Of a DNA stretch of 64,000 nucleotides, positions 24,731 through 32,544 are shown piece by piece. Both the position numbers and the translations under genes were made by a program. Positions within the stretch are counted from its first letter, which is position 1, and each line of letters starts with the position of its first letter. Source of the stretch: Streptomyces tanashiensis (GTDB taxonomy: Bacteria; Actinomycetota; Actinomycetes; Streptomycetales; Streptomycetaceae); assembly GCF_014648895.1 (NCBI RefSeq), contig NZ_BMRZ01000013.1, positions 62,001 through 126,000 of the forward strand. The letters are read 5' to 3'. The notes under the pieces were generated by a model. It worked only from the letters and a program-made list of their open reading frames with translations, did not search any database and was not told the DNA's origin.

Positions 24731-25402
24731 GTGAGCAAGACGCGGAGGCTGTCGGGGATCGCCGCCGGCGCCCTGGCGGCGGCCCTGGTCCTGAGCGGGT
24801 GCTCGGACGACGGGGACGGCGGGGGGAAGGAGCGTACGGGGGCCGTGCCCCCGGCCGCCCTGAAGAACTGCGGGAGGGTGTTCGGGGAGCGGAACGTCGA
24901 GGCGCTCCGGGCCGACCTCGGGGAGGACTTCCAGCCGCACGACCGCTCACTCACCGAGATGAAGCAGCGGATGCTCGTGGAGGCGCAGGGCTGGAACCCC
25001 GACACGGACGAGCTCGCGCGGACGACCTTCCGTCCCTGCCAGATCGAGGGCCGGGCCGACGGGAAGGAAGCCTGGGTCAACGCCACGGTCGGCTGGTCGA
25101 GGTACGACGTGGCCTTCGTGACCGAGGGAAAGCACGCGCGTGAATTCCGTGAGGTGGCGAAGGGGGTCTATCTCGACCGCCGCGAGGAGTTCGACGGCCG
25201 CTCCCTGATCATGCCGTGCACGGTCCCCGGCACCCGGGCCGGACAGGGCGAGGAGCTGCCGCTCCAGGTCTCCGTGGTCGACACGGACCGCACGACCCGG
25301 TCCGTGTCCACGGATCAGCTGCTGAAGGCGCTCGCGGAGAGCACCCGGGGGCTGCTCGGGTGCGCCGAGACGATCACGGTGCCGGAGAAGCTGGTGCCCT
25401 GA
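24731..25402 (+). CDS. Cysteine-rich lipoprotein, cassette B
   Basis: A 223-aa lipoprotein from the GTG at 24731, 8 nt after the preceding stop. The signal peptide (SKTRRLSGIAAGALAAALV) ends in the lipobox VLSGC. The mature part has four cysteines, NCGR, RPCQ, MPCT and LGCA, spaced like those of the lipoprotein at 15722. Outside this pattern and the position in the cassette, similarity to the paralog is weak. No catalytic motif is seen. A surface-exposed, membrane-tethered protein with two disulfides is the most that can be said. Confidence 0.78.
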   Translation: MSKTRRLSGIAAGALAAALVLSGCSDDGDGGGKERTGAVPPAALKNCGRVFGERNVEALRADLGEDFQPHDRSLTEMKQRMLVEAQGWNPDTDELARTTFRPCQIEGRADGKEAWVNATVGWSRYDVAFVTEGKHAREFREVAKGVYLDRREEFDGRSLIMPCTVPGTRAGQGEELPLQVSVVDTDRTTRSVSTDQLLKALAESTRGLLGCAETITVPEKLVP

Positions 25403-25429
25403 GGACGCGGGGGGGGCGGCGGGGGACGC

Positions 25430-25816
25430 TCAGTCCTCGGCCGTCTCCGTGGCCGGTGACAGCTGGGACAGGAGCAGGAGCGTCGCGCGGGTGATCAGGG
25501 CCGCGAGGAGGATCGTCGCGAGGCCGTCGACGTGCAGGTAGGCGATCTTCGGGCCCAGCCAGGAGAGCAGCCACCAGATCAGGGCGTCCTGGACGAAGCC
25601 GGCGAGGCCGAAGACCAGGAGGGCGGGGAGCGGGACGCGGCCCGACGGGCCTATGAAGATCACCTGGGTGAGGACCGTCATGACGACGCCCGCCATCAGG
25701 ACGGAGAGGACGATGTCGATCGTCTCCGTGCCGCCCAGGGTGATGCCGGGCAGCAGGCCGCAGGCGAGGCCCACACCGAGGAGGACACCCAGCCTGCGTC
25801 TGCCTTGATCGTCCAT
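25430..25816 (-). CDS. Small four-helix membrane protein
   Basis: A 128-aa integral membrane protein, ATG at 25816. Four hydrophobic segments are visible (about 10-27, 35-58, 64-88, 97-117) with short loops and a hydrophilic C-terminal tail. The pattern resembles the Phage_holin_4_2 family of actinobacterial chromosomal membrane proteins, but I cannot confirm membership. It is convergent with the cassette B lipoprotein (27 nt apart) and stands alone. Nothing suggests lytic activity or a prophage nearby. Confidence 0.75.
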   Translation of the reverse strand: MDDQGRRRLGVLLGVGLACGLLPGITLGGTETIDIVLSVLMAGVVMTVLTQVIFIGPSGRVPLPALLVFGLAGFVQDALIWWLLSWLGPKIAYLHVDGLATILLAALITRATLLLLSQLSPATETAED

Positions 25817-25873
25817 GGACGGACTCTGGCACACCGTACGGCGTGTTGTGAAGATCCGGTAAGGAAGATCATC

Positions 25874-25948
25874 TGGAGACCGTGGCGGGAATCGAACCCA
25901 CGTAACTCGCTTTGCAGGCGAGCCCCTCAACCTCTCGGGCACACGGTC
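25874..25948 (-). tRNA. tRNA-Cys (GCA anticodon), CCA encoded
   Basis: Read on the minus strand, a cloverleaf is complete. The acceptor GACCGTG (25942-25948) pairs with CACGGTC (25878-25884). The anticodon arm is CTCGC-CTGCAAA-GCGAG with anticodon GCA, and the T arm is GTGGG-TTCGATT-CCCGC. The discriminator base is U, as expected for cysteine tRNAs, and CCA follows (25874-25876). Confidence 0.95.
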
Positions 25949-26128
25949 GTGTTGTGCACGAGTACGACCGTAGGGCGGGAGCCCGGAGGGGCTCAAGGGT
26001 TTCCGGGGGCACGCCATGCGACTGCCACACCGCCGCAACATTCCGTTCGTGGTCGTACGTCCGAGGGCGGAGGCCGACCACGACTCCTGACAGGAGCCAA
26101 CCCCGGGATCACCTCTTACTCTGGGGGA

Positions 26129-27616
26129 ATGAGCGCCCTCGAACCCCGCGACGCCGACGTCGCCCCCATACCCGGACCCCCTGCCGCACCCGTCGACACC
26201 AAGGGGTCCGTCCTCGACCCGGCCCACCGGGCGCTCAGCATCGGCATCGTCTCCGTCGTCCTGCTCATCGCCTTCGAGGCGACCGCCGTCGGCACCGCCA
26301 TGCCCGTCGCCGCCCGCGAGCTGGACGGCATCCCCCTGTACGCCTTCGCCTTCTCCGCGTACTTCACCACCAGCCTCTTCGGCATGGTCCTGGCCGGCCA
26401 GTGGTCCGACCGCAGCGGCCCCCTCGCGCCGCTCACCGCCGGCATCAGCGCCTTCGCCGCCGGACTGCTGCTCTCCGGGACCGCCGGGGGCATGTGGCAG
26501 TTCATCCTCGGCCGGGCCGTGCAGGGCCTCGGTGGCGGCCTCGTCATCGTCGCCCTGTACGTGATCGTCAGCCGCGCCTACTCCGAACACCTCAGGCCCG
26601 CGATCATGGCCGCCTTCGCCGCCGCCTGGGTCGTCCCCTCCGTCGTCGGACCCCTCGCCGCCGGAACCGTCACCGAGCACCTCGGCTGGCGCTGGGTCTT
26701 CGTCGGCATCCCCGCCCTCGTCGTCTTCCCGCTGGCCCTCGCCCTCCCCGCGATCCGCCGCACCGCCTCCGGCCCCGCCGACCCGTCCGCGCCCCTCGCC
26801 CCCTGGGACCGGCGCCGGATCCTGCTGGCCCTCGGCATCTCGGCCGGCGCCGCCCTCCTCCAGTACGCGGGGCAGGAACTGCGGTGGCTCTCCCTCCTGC
26901 CCGCCGCCGCCGGCCTCGCCCTCCTCGTGCCCGCCGTCCGCGGCCTGCTGCCGCGCGGCACCTACCGCGCCGCCCGCGGGCTGCCCTCCGTCATCCTGCT
27001 CCGCGGCATCGCCGCCGGGTCCTTCATCGCCGCCGAGTCCTTCGTCCCCCTGATGCTGGTCTCCCAGCGCGGCCTCAGCCCCACCCTGGCCGGTCTCTCC
27101 CTCGCCGTCGGCGGCCTCACCTGGGCGCTCGGCTCCTGGATCCAGGCCCGGCCGTGGACGGAGCCGTACCGGGAGCGGCTCACCGTCCTCGGCATGCTCC
27201 TCGTCGCCCTCGCCATCGCCGCCGCGCCCAGCGTGCTGATCACCTCGGTGCCCGTCTGGGTCGTCGCGGTGGCCTGGGCCTTCGGCTGCCTCGGCATGGG
27301 CGCCGTCATCTCCTCGACGAGCGTGCTCCTGATGAAGCTCTCCGCCCCGGAGGAGGTGGGCGCCAACTCGGCCGCCCTCCAGATCTCCGACGGCCTCTCC
27401 AACGTCCTGCTCCTCGCGGTCGGCGGCGCGGCCTTCGCGGCGCTCGGCGGCGGCGCGGTGGGCCACGCGATGGACGCCGGCGCGGCCACCGGCTCCCACC
27501 CCACCGCCTTCGCGGCCGTCTTCCTGCCGATGGCGGGGGTGGCGGCGGTCGGGGCCTGGGTCGCGACGCGGCTGCACGCGACGCTGGTGCGGGCCGACCT
27601 TTCGGTACCAGATTGA
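26129..27616 (+). CDS. MFS drug/proton antiporter-like transporter
   Basis: A 495-aa major facilitator protein with 12-14 hydrophobic segments and a 40-residue polar N-terminus. The motif A-like loop GQWSDRSGPLAP (about 90-101) and the GRAVQGLGGGL segment (about 130-140) are typical of DHA-type exporters. The ATG at 26129 has GGGGG just upstream. No regulator is adjacent; the gene stands between tRNA-Cys and a toxin-antitoxin pair. Substrate unknown. Confidence 0.85.
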   Translation: MSALEPRDADVAPIPGPPAAPVDTKGSVLDPAHRALSIGIVSVVLLIAFEATAVGTAMPVAARELDGIPLYAFAFSAYFTTSLFGMVLAGQWSDRSGPLAPLTAGISAFAAGLLLSGTAGGMWQFILGRAVQGLGGGLVIVALYVIVSRAYSEHLRPAIMAAFAAAWVVPSVVGPLAAGTVTEHLGWRWVFVGIPALVVFPLALALPAIRRTASGPADPSAPLAPWDRRRILLALGISAGAALLQYAGQELRWLSLLPAAAGLALLVPAVRGLLPRGTYRAARGLPSVILLRGIAAGSFIAAESFVPLMLVSQRGLSPTLAGLSLAVGGLTWALGSWIQARPWTEPYRERLTVLGMLLVALAIAAAPSVLITSVPVWVVAVAWAFGCLGMGAVISSTSVLLMKLSAPEEVGANSAALQISDGLSNVLLLAVGGAAFAALGGGAVGHAMDAGAATGSHPTAFAAVFLPMAGVAAVGAWVATRLHATLVRADLSVPD

Positions 27617-27632
27617 CCCCAAGGTGGTACCG
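27603..27632 (+). promoter_or_regulatory. Inverted-repeat operator of the toxin-antitoxin operon
   Basis: CGGTACCA (27603-27610) and TGGTACCG (27625-27632) form a perfect 8-bp inverted repeat with arms 22 bp apart, about two helical turns, so both face the same side of DNA. A partial third copy, TGGTA, runs into the antitoxin ATG. Ribbon-helix-helix antitoxins typically bind such paired sites to repress their own operon. The position 8 nt before the ATG fits autoregulation. Confidence 0.6.
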
Positions 27633-27639
27633 TTCTGGT

Positions 27640-27840
27640 ATGGCTATGAACCTGCGTCTCCGCGACGACCAGACCGAGGCCCTGAAGCAGCGCGCCGAGC
27701 AGGAGGGCACCAGCATGCACGCCATACTGCTGCGGGCCGTCGACGACTACCTCGCGCGCACCGCCCAGGAGGCCATCGTGCGCAAGACGGCCATGGAGCA
27801 GGCGACCAAGTGGCACGAGCTGATGGAGCGGCTCAAGTGA
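27640..27840 (+). CDS. Ribbon-helix-helix antitoxin
   Basis: A 66-aa protein starting MAMNLRLRDDQTEALKQRAEQEG, the short beta strand and two helices of the Arc/CopG fold. A charged C-terminal tail (KWHELMERLK) likely wraps and inhibits the toxin. The stop overlaps the GTG of the Doc-like gene by 4 nt. An alternative ATG two codons in (27646) is possible. Pairing of an RHH antitoxin with Doc, rather than Phd, is a mixed arrangement seen in actinobacteria. Confidence 0.85.
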   Translation: MAMNLRLRDDQTEALKQRAEQEGTSMHAILLRAVDDYLARTAQEAIVRKTAMEQATKWHELMERLK

Positions 27841-28229
27841 CCTGCGTCTACCTCACCGGCGAAGACGTCCTGAGCATCGCCGAGCACGCGGTCGACGACC
27901 AGAAGATCGTCGTCCGGGACGCCGGACTCCTCGGCTCGGCGGTGCACCGCCCCTCGGCCGCGATGTTCGGGAAGGAGGCGTATCCCGACCTCCTGGGGAA
28001 GGCCGCCGCGCTCCTGCAGTCCCTCGCGGTCAACCATCCCTTCGTCGACGGCAAGAAGCGCACGGCCTGGCTGTCCTGTGTCACCTTCCTCGCCATGAAC
28101 GGCGTGCAGCTGCGCCCGGACATCGACGCCGCGGAACGCCTGGTCATCGCGGTGGCGACCGGCGAGACCGACGCGGTCGAGGTGATCGCGGACGGGCTGC
28201 GTGAGCTGATCGCCCCCGACGCGGGGTGA
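27837..28229 (+). CDS. doc: Doc/Fic-family toxin
   Basis: A 130-aa protein with the Fic-fold signature HPFVDGKKRTA (67-77). In P1 Doc, which phosphorylates EF-Tu, the motif is HxFxDANKR; AMPylating Fic enzymes have HPFxxGNGR. Here the asparagine after Gly72 is replaced by lysine, an atypical variant, while H67, D71 and R75 are kept. Length is close to Doc (126 aa). It starts at a GTG overlapping the antitoxin stop. Likely inhibits translation when not bound by the RHH protein. Confidence 0.85.
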   Translation: MTCVYLTGEDVLSIAEHAVDDQKIVVRDAGLLGSAVHRPSAAMFGKEAYPDLLGKAAALLQSLAVNHPFVDGKKRTAWLSCVTFLAMNGVQLRPDIDAAERLVIAVATGETDAVEVIADGLRELIAPDAG

Positions 28230-28369
28230 GTTCCCCCGCGACGTGAGCTGAATCGCAACCGGGGCGCACCCACCCCGTTTCATACGAGGTTCCGACCGGG
28301 CCGCCGGTAAGGTGGCCCGGTTGTCATATCTGGACTGTCATTTCGTGACGAGCGTCGAACCCGGAGATC

Positions 28370-30163
28370 GTGACTACTACCGCCACCTCCTCCCATCACC
28401 TTTCTCCCGCCTTCCCAGGACGGGCCCCGTGGGGTACCGCCGGCAAGCTGCGCGCCTGGCAGCAGGGCGCGATGGAGAAGTACATCCAGGAGCAGCCCCG
28501 TGACTTCCTCGCGGTCGCCACGCCCGGCGCCGGCAAGACCACCTTCGCCCTGACCCTCGCCTCATGGCTGCTGCACCACCACGTCGTGCAGCAGATCACC
28601 GTGGTCGCCCCCACCGAGCACCTCAAGAAGCAGTGGGCGGCCGCGGCGGCACGGATAGGGATCAAGCTGGACCCCGACTACAGCGCGGGCCCGCTCAGCA
28701 AGGAGTACGACGGCGTCGCCATCACGTACGCCGGCGTCGGCGTACGGCCCATGCTCCACCGCAACCGATCCGAACAGCGCAAGACCCTCGTCATCCTCGA
28801 CGAGATCCACCACGCAGGAGACTCCAAGTCCTGGGGCGAGGCCTGCCTGGAGGCCTTCGAGCCCGCCACCCGGCGCCTCGCCCTCACCGGCACGCCCTTC
28901 CGGTCGGACACCAACCCGATCCCCTTCGTCACGTACGAGGAGGGCAACGACGGCATCCGCCGGTCGTCGGCCGACTACACCTACGGCTACGGCAACGCCC
29001 TCGGCGACGGCGTCGTCCGGCCGGTCATCTTCCTCTCCTACAGCGGCAACATGCGCTGGCGCACCAAGGCCGGCGACGAGATCGCCGCCCGCCTCGGCGA
29101 GCCGATGACCAAGGACGCGATCTCGCAGGCCTGGCGCACCGCCCTCGACGCCAAGGGCGACTGGATGCCGAACGTCCTGCGCGCCGCCGACCAGCGGCTC
29201 ACCGAGGTCCGGAAGTCCATCCCCGACGCCGGCGGCCTCGTCATCGCCTCCGACCAGGACTCGGCCCGCTCGTACGCCAAGCTGATCCGCGAGATCACCG
29301 GCACCAAGGCCACCGTCGTCCTCTCCGACGACACCGGCGCCTCGAACCGCATCGACGAGTTCAGCGAGAACACCGACCGCTGGATGGTCGCCGTCCGCAT
29401 GGTGTCCGAGGGCGTCGACGTCCCCCGCCTCTCGGTCGGCGTGTACGCGACGACGATCTCGACCCCCCTCTTCTTCGCCCAGGCCGTCGGCCGTTTCGTG
29501 CGATCCCGCAGGCGCGGCGAGACCGCGTCCGTGTTCCTTCCCACGATCCCCAGCCTCCTCGGTTTCGCCAACGAGATGGAGGTCGAGCGCGACCACGTCC
29601 TCGACCGGCCCAAGAAGGCGGGCGAGGACGAGGACCCGTACGCCGAGTCCGAGAAGGAGATGGCCGAGGCCGAGCGCCAGCAGGACGAGGACACCGGCGA
29701 GCAGGACATGCTGCCCTTCGAGGCGCTGGAGTCCGACGCCGTCTTCGACCGCGTGCTGTACAACAGCGCCGAGTTCGGCATGCAGGCCCACCCCGGCAGC
29801 GCCGAGGAGCAGGACTACCTCGGCATCCCGGGCCTCCTCGAACCCGACCAGGTCCAGCTGCTCCTCCAGAAGCGCCAGGCCCGGCAGATCGCGCACAGCC
29901 GCAAGAAGCCGGACACCGAGGCCGACCTGCTGGAGCTTCCCGCGGAGCGCCGCCCCGTCGTTTCCCACAAGGAGCTCCTCGAGCTGAGGAAACAGCTCAA
30001 CACGATGGTCGGTGCGTACGTTCACCAGAGCGGCAAGCCGCACGGCGTCATCCACACCGAGCTGCGCCGGGTCTGCGGTGGGCCGCCGAGCGCCGAGGCG
30101 ACGGCGGGACAGATCCGCGAGCGGATCAAGAAGGTCCAGGAGTGGGCCACCCGCATGCGGTGA
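28370..30163 (+). CDS. Superfamily II DEAD/DEAH-like helicase
   Basis: A 597-aa ATP-dependent helicase of the XPB/type III restriction-like group. A Q-like region precedes Walker A ATPGAGKTT (about 50-58). Motif II is DEIHH (about 144-148), motif III LTGTPF, and the second RecA domain carries ASDQDSARSYAKL and the arginine-finger motif QAVGRFVRSRR. A GTG at 28370 with GGAG just upstream is the start. No methylase or restriction partner is adjacent, so a stand-alone nucleic-acid role is more likely than a defence operon. Confidence 0.88.
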   Translation: MTTTATSSHHLSPAFPGRAPWGTAGKLRAWQQGAMEKYIQEQPRDFLAVATPGAGKTTFALTLASWLLHHHVVQQITVVAPTEHLKKQWAAAAARIGIKLDPDYSAGPLSKEYDGVAITYAGVGVRPMLHRNRSEQRKTLVILDEIHHAGDSKSWGEACLEAFEPATRRLALTGTPFRSDTNPIPFVTYEEGNDGIRRSSADYTYGYGNALGDGVVRPVIFLSYSGNMRWRTKAGDEIAARLGEPMTKDAISQAWRTALDAKGDWMPNVLRAADQRLTEVRKSIPDAGGLVIASDQDSARSYAKLIREITGTKATVVLSDDTGASNRIDEFSENTDRWMVAVRMVSEGVDVPRLSVGVYATTISTPLFFAQAVGRFVRSRRRGETASVFLPTIPSLLGFANEMEVERDHVLDRPKKAGEDEDPYAESEKEMAEAERQQDEDTGEQDMLPFEALESDAVFDRVLYNSAEFGMQAHPGSAEEQDYLGIPGLLEPDQVQLLLQKRQARQIAHSRKKPDTEADLLELPAERRPVVSHKELLELRKQLNTMVGAYVHQSGKPHGVIHTELRRVCGGPPSAEATAGQIRERIKKVQEWATRMR

Positions 30164-30185
30164 GCCCCCCCGCACATGACGTGAT

Positions 30186-30219
30186 CGAGGCCCGTACGCC
30201 GGCGTGCGTACGGGCCTCG
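30186..30219 (+). terminator. Intrinsic terminator after the helicase gene
   Basis: Perfect 14-bp stem CGAGGCCCGTACGC / GCGTACGGGCCTCG with a 6-nt loop, 23 nt after the stop. There is no U tract, as is common in Streptomyces. Confidence 0.75.
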
Positions 30220-30576
30220 GGCATCCCGTGGGGACGGGACCGGGCACGGAGACCGGCCCCCACGGTCGGCCTCCGGCCGTCCCCACGCTACGGGCACGAC
30301 ATAGCCGATCTTGTCCGCCAAAGTCCCTCGTCAGACCGACGAAGGTCCCGAACCGTCTCTATACGGTCGGTGGCGCCCGGATTCTGGACGAGGTCTTCCG
30401 CTGAGCGGAGCGCGCCGCTACTGTCCCGGCTCACAAGCATTCGCCCCGTGGCAGCGCCGCCGCGGAGCGCAGCCGGTGTACCCCTTCCTGCCGGCGGCCT
30501 CTGACGTGCGTCGCCGCGGGACCGGCGCCGCAACTCCGTGAGAGCCGCCGCCACTCACTCCGAAGGAGAGGGCGTC
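30220..30576 (+). promoter_or_regulatory. 357-nt region upstream of the IclR gene
   Basis: No gene is apparent. A small inverted repeat ACCGT-CTCTAT-ACGGT lies near 30352-30367 and contains a TATACG-like -10 candidate. A purine-rich ribosome site (GAAGGAGAG) sits at 30562-30570. Nothing else recognisable. Confidence 0.3.
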
Positions 30577-31218
30577 GTGACCGCGGAGACCTCCCAGACG
30601 CTCGACCGGGGACTCAGAGTCCTCAAACTGCTCGCCGACACCGATCACGGTCTGACGGTCACCGAGTTGTCCAACAAACTCGGTGTCAACCGGACGGTGG
30701 TCTACCGGCTCCTCGCCACGCTCGAGCAGCACGCCCTCGTCCGCCGCGACCTCGGCGGACGCGCCCGCGTCGGCCTCGGTGTGCTCCGGCTCGGCCGGCA
30801 GGTCCACCCGCTCGTACGGGAGGCCGCGCTGCCCGCGCTCCGCTCGCTCGCCGAGGACATAGGGGCGACCGCCCACCTGACCCTCGTCGACGGGGCGGAG
30901 GCGCTCGCGGTCGCGGTCGTCGAACCGACCTGGACCGACTACCACGTCGCCTACCGGGCCGGCTTCCGGCACCCGCTCGACCGGGGCGCTGCCGGCCGGG
31001 CGATCCTCGCCGCCCGCCAGGGCGGACTGACCGAACCCGGCTTCACCCTCACCCACGGCGAACTGGAGGCCGGCGCCAGCGGCGCGGCCGCACCGCTGGT
31101 CGGCGTCACCGGCGTCGAGGGCAGCGTCGGCGTCGTCATGCTCGCGGACGCGGTGCCGGAGCGGGTGGGGCCGCGGGTGGTGGACGCGGCGCGAGAGGTC
31201 GCCGACGCGCTGCGCTAG
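30577..31218 (+). CDS. IclR-family transcriptional regulator
   Basis: A 213-aa regulator from the GTG at 30577. The winged helix is N-terminal (RGLRVLKLLAD, LTVTELSNKLGVNRTVVYRLLATLEQHALV, residues 10-55), followed by the IclR effector-binding domain to the end (ALRSLAEDIG, GFRHPLDRGAAGRAILAA). The effector domain is a little shorter than the 250-aa family average. No obvious target operon is adjacent; downstream genes face the other way. Confidence 0.85.
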   Translation: MTAETSQTLDRGLRVLKLLADTDHGLTVTELSNKLGVNRTVVYRLLATLEQHALVRRDLGGRARVGLGVLRLGRQVHPLVREAALPALRSLAEDIGATAHLTLVDGAEALAVAVVEPTWTDYHVAYRAGFRHPLDRGAAGRAILAARQGGLTEPGFTLTHGELEAGASGAAAPLVGVTGVEGSVGVVMLADAVPERVGPRVVDAAREVADALR

Positions 31219-31420
31219 GGCGCGGTGCGCTGAGGCGCGCGGCGGAACCCGACCCTTGGGCCCCCGCGGCCCGCGCCTTGGCGGGGCGGCGCCCCGCGCC
31301 TCGTGTGTGCCCGCGCCCTGGCGGGCGGTGCGACCGCGTTCCGTCCCCCGGCCCGCACCACACGTGCGCCGTCACCAGGGGTGCGGGTCCAGGCTCAGCA
31401 GCCTCTGGCGCCGGCAAGGG

Positions 31421-31442
31421 CGCCGTCCCGTTGTGCCCACCC
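31421..31442 (-). repeat. Interspersed 22-bp repeat, copy 1
   Basis: On the minus strand this reads GGGTGGGCACAACGG followed by GACGGCG. The same 22-mer with one mismatch occurs on the plus strand at 58283-58304. Both copies are intergenic and near gene ends. Confidence 0.6.
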
Positions 31443-31453
31443 GTTCCGCCCCC

Positions 31454-31515
31454 GCGGAACGCCTGCCCACAACGGGCGTGGGGCAACGCCCCTTGCGGAA
31501 CGCCTGCCCGCAACG
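31454..31515. repeat. Direct repeat pair of 21 bp, period 41
   Basis: GCGGAACGCCTGCCC plus (A/G)CAACG occurs at 31454-31474 and 31495-31515 with one mismatch, ending exactly at the stop codon of the convergent HTH gene. A GGGGCAACGCCCC palindrome lies between the copies. Confidence 0.65.
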
Positions 31516-32463
31516 TCACTCCCCGGGGAGCAGCTGGGCCAGGGGCGTCACCGCGTGGTGGACCGAGCGGCCCGTGCGGGTCGTCGTCAGCAGCCCCGCC
31601 GCCCGCAGCGCCTGCGCGTGCGCCGAGGCCGTCGCGTTGCTGACGCCGAGGAGACGGGCCAGTTCCGTCGTCGTGCGGGGGGTCGTCAGGGACCGGAGGA
31701 GCTCCGCCCGGGTCCGGCCCAGGACCCCCGCGAGGGCGTCCTCGCCGGGCGCGGCCGGCGGCCCCGGCGGCAGCCCCCCGCCCGCCGGGTACGCCAGGAC
31801 CACCGGCCGGTCCGGGAGGTCCTGGACCAGCGGGCCGCCCCGCCAGTGGAAGGTCGGGAGGAGGACCAGGCCCCGCCCGGAGAGGTGCACGTCGCGCGGG
31901 GCCCCGGGCCACTCCCAGGTGCCGTCGCGGAGCTCCGGCGCGAGGGCCGTCAGGGCCGCGCCGAGCCCCCGCTCGGCGACCGTCAGCGCGTGCCGGGTGA
32001 ACTCGGCCCGGTGCAGGTCCTGGACCAGCGGCCACACCGGGGCGAGCACCGTCTCGTACGCCGCCCGCTGGGCCCGCTCCAGCACCCGCCAGGCCTCCGG
32101 GCTCCCGGCGTGCAGGGCCCGGATCCACGGCGGTGCGGGCGCCCGCCCCGCCGCGTACACCCGCTCCAGCTCGGACCGTACGCACTCCGGCCGGGCCGCC
32201 CGGATCAGCGCGAGGCCCTCCTGCCGCGTCTCGCCGAGGACGTCGAGGAAGGACGGGGCCGCCCCGCCCGGCACCAGGTCGGCGAGCGGCTCGGCCGCGC
32301 CCGGCAGGGCGCGCAGCAGCCTGCCCCGCCAGCGTCCGAAGAGCAGCTCCTCGTGCGGGGCGCCCAGCATCATGAGGGCCGCGTGCAGCTCGGGCACGGG
32401 GGACGGCCGGGGCGCGAACCGCACCCGTGTGAAGTCCTCCGCCGTGAAGTGGATGCGCAGCAA
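31516..32463 (-). CDS. ArsR-type winged-helix regulator with DUF5937-like N-terminal domain
   Basis: A 315-aa protein. The TTG at 32463 is preferred since GGAGGGGG lies 6 nt before it and the sequence LRIHFTAEDF matches the usual beginning of the DUF5937/ArsR family as I recall it. The C-terminal 70 residues form a winged helix (LTTPRTTTELARLLGVSNATASAHAQALRAAGLLTTTRTGRSV). The large N-terminal domain has no catalytic motif. It is divergent from an exported hydrolase gene 81 nt away, a possible target. Confidence 0.82.
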   Translation of the reverse strand: MLRIHFTAEDFTRVRFAPRPSPVPELHAALMMLGAPHEELLFGRWRGRLLRALPGAAEPLADLVPGGAAPSFLDVLGETRQEGLALIRAARPECVRSELERVYAAGRAPAPPWIRALHAGSPEAWRVLERAQRAAYETVLAPVWPLVQDLHRAEFTRHALTVAERGLGAALTALAPELRDGTWEWPGAPRDVHLSGRGLVLLPTFHWRGGPLVQDLPDRPVVLAYPAGGGLPPGPPAAPGEDALAGVLGRTRAELLRSLTTPRTTTELARLLGVSNATASAHAQALRAAGLLTTTRTGRSVHHAVTPLAQLLPGE

Positions 32464-32544
32464 CCGTGCCCCCTCCGAACGCAATCCTTTCGGGCAGGGG
32501 CTGAACCTTCGCCCGCCTCCCCGCCCCGGCCAAGGATGCCGTGC

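Noticed and set aside
25430..25816. Holin-like protein as a sign of prophage
   Set aside because: No endolysin, integrase, capsid or attachment site nearby; similar four-helix proteins are ordinary chromosomal genes in actinobacteria.
25874..25948. tRNA-Cys as an integration site for a mobile element
   Set aside because: No integrase gene and no repeated tRNA 3' fragment was seen in the following 5 kb.
28370..30163. Helicase plus Doc pair considered as a defence island
   Set aside because: No nuclease, methylase or other defence gene is adjacent, and the genes have separate promoters; toxin-antitoxin plus a lone helicase is not enough evidence.
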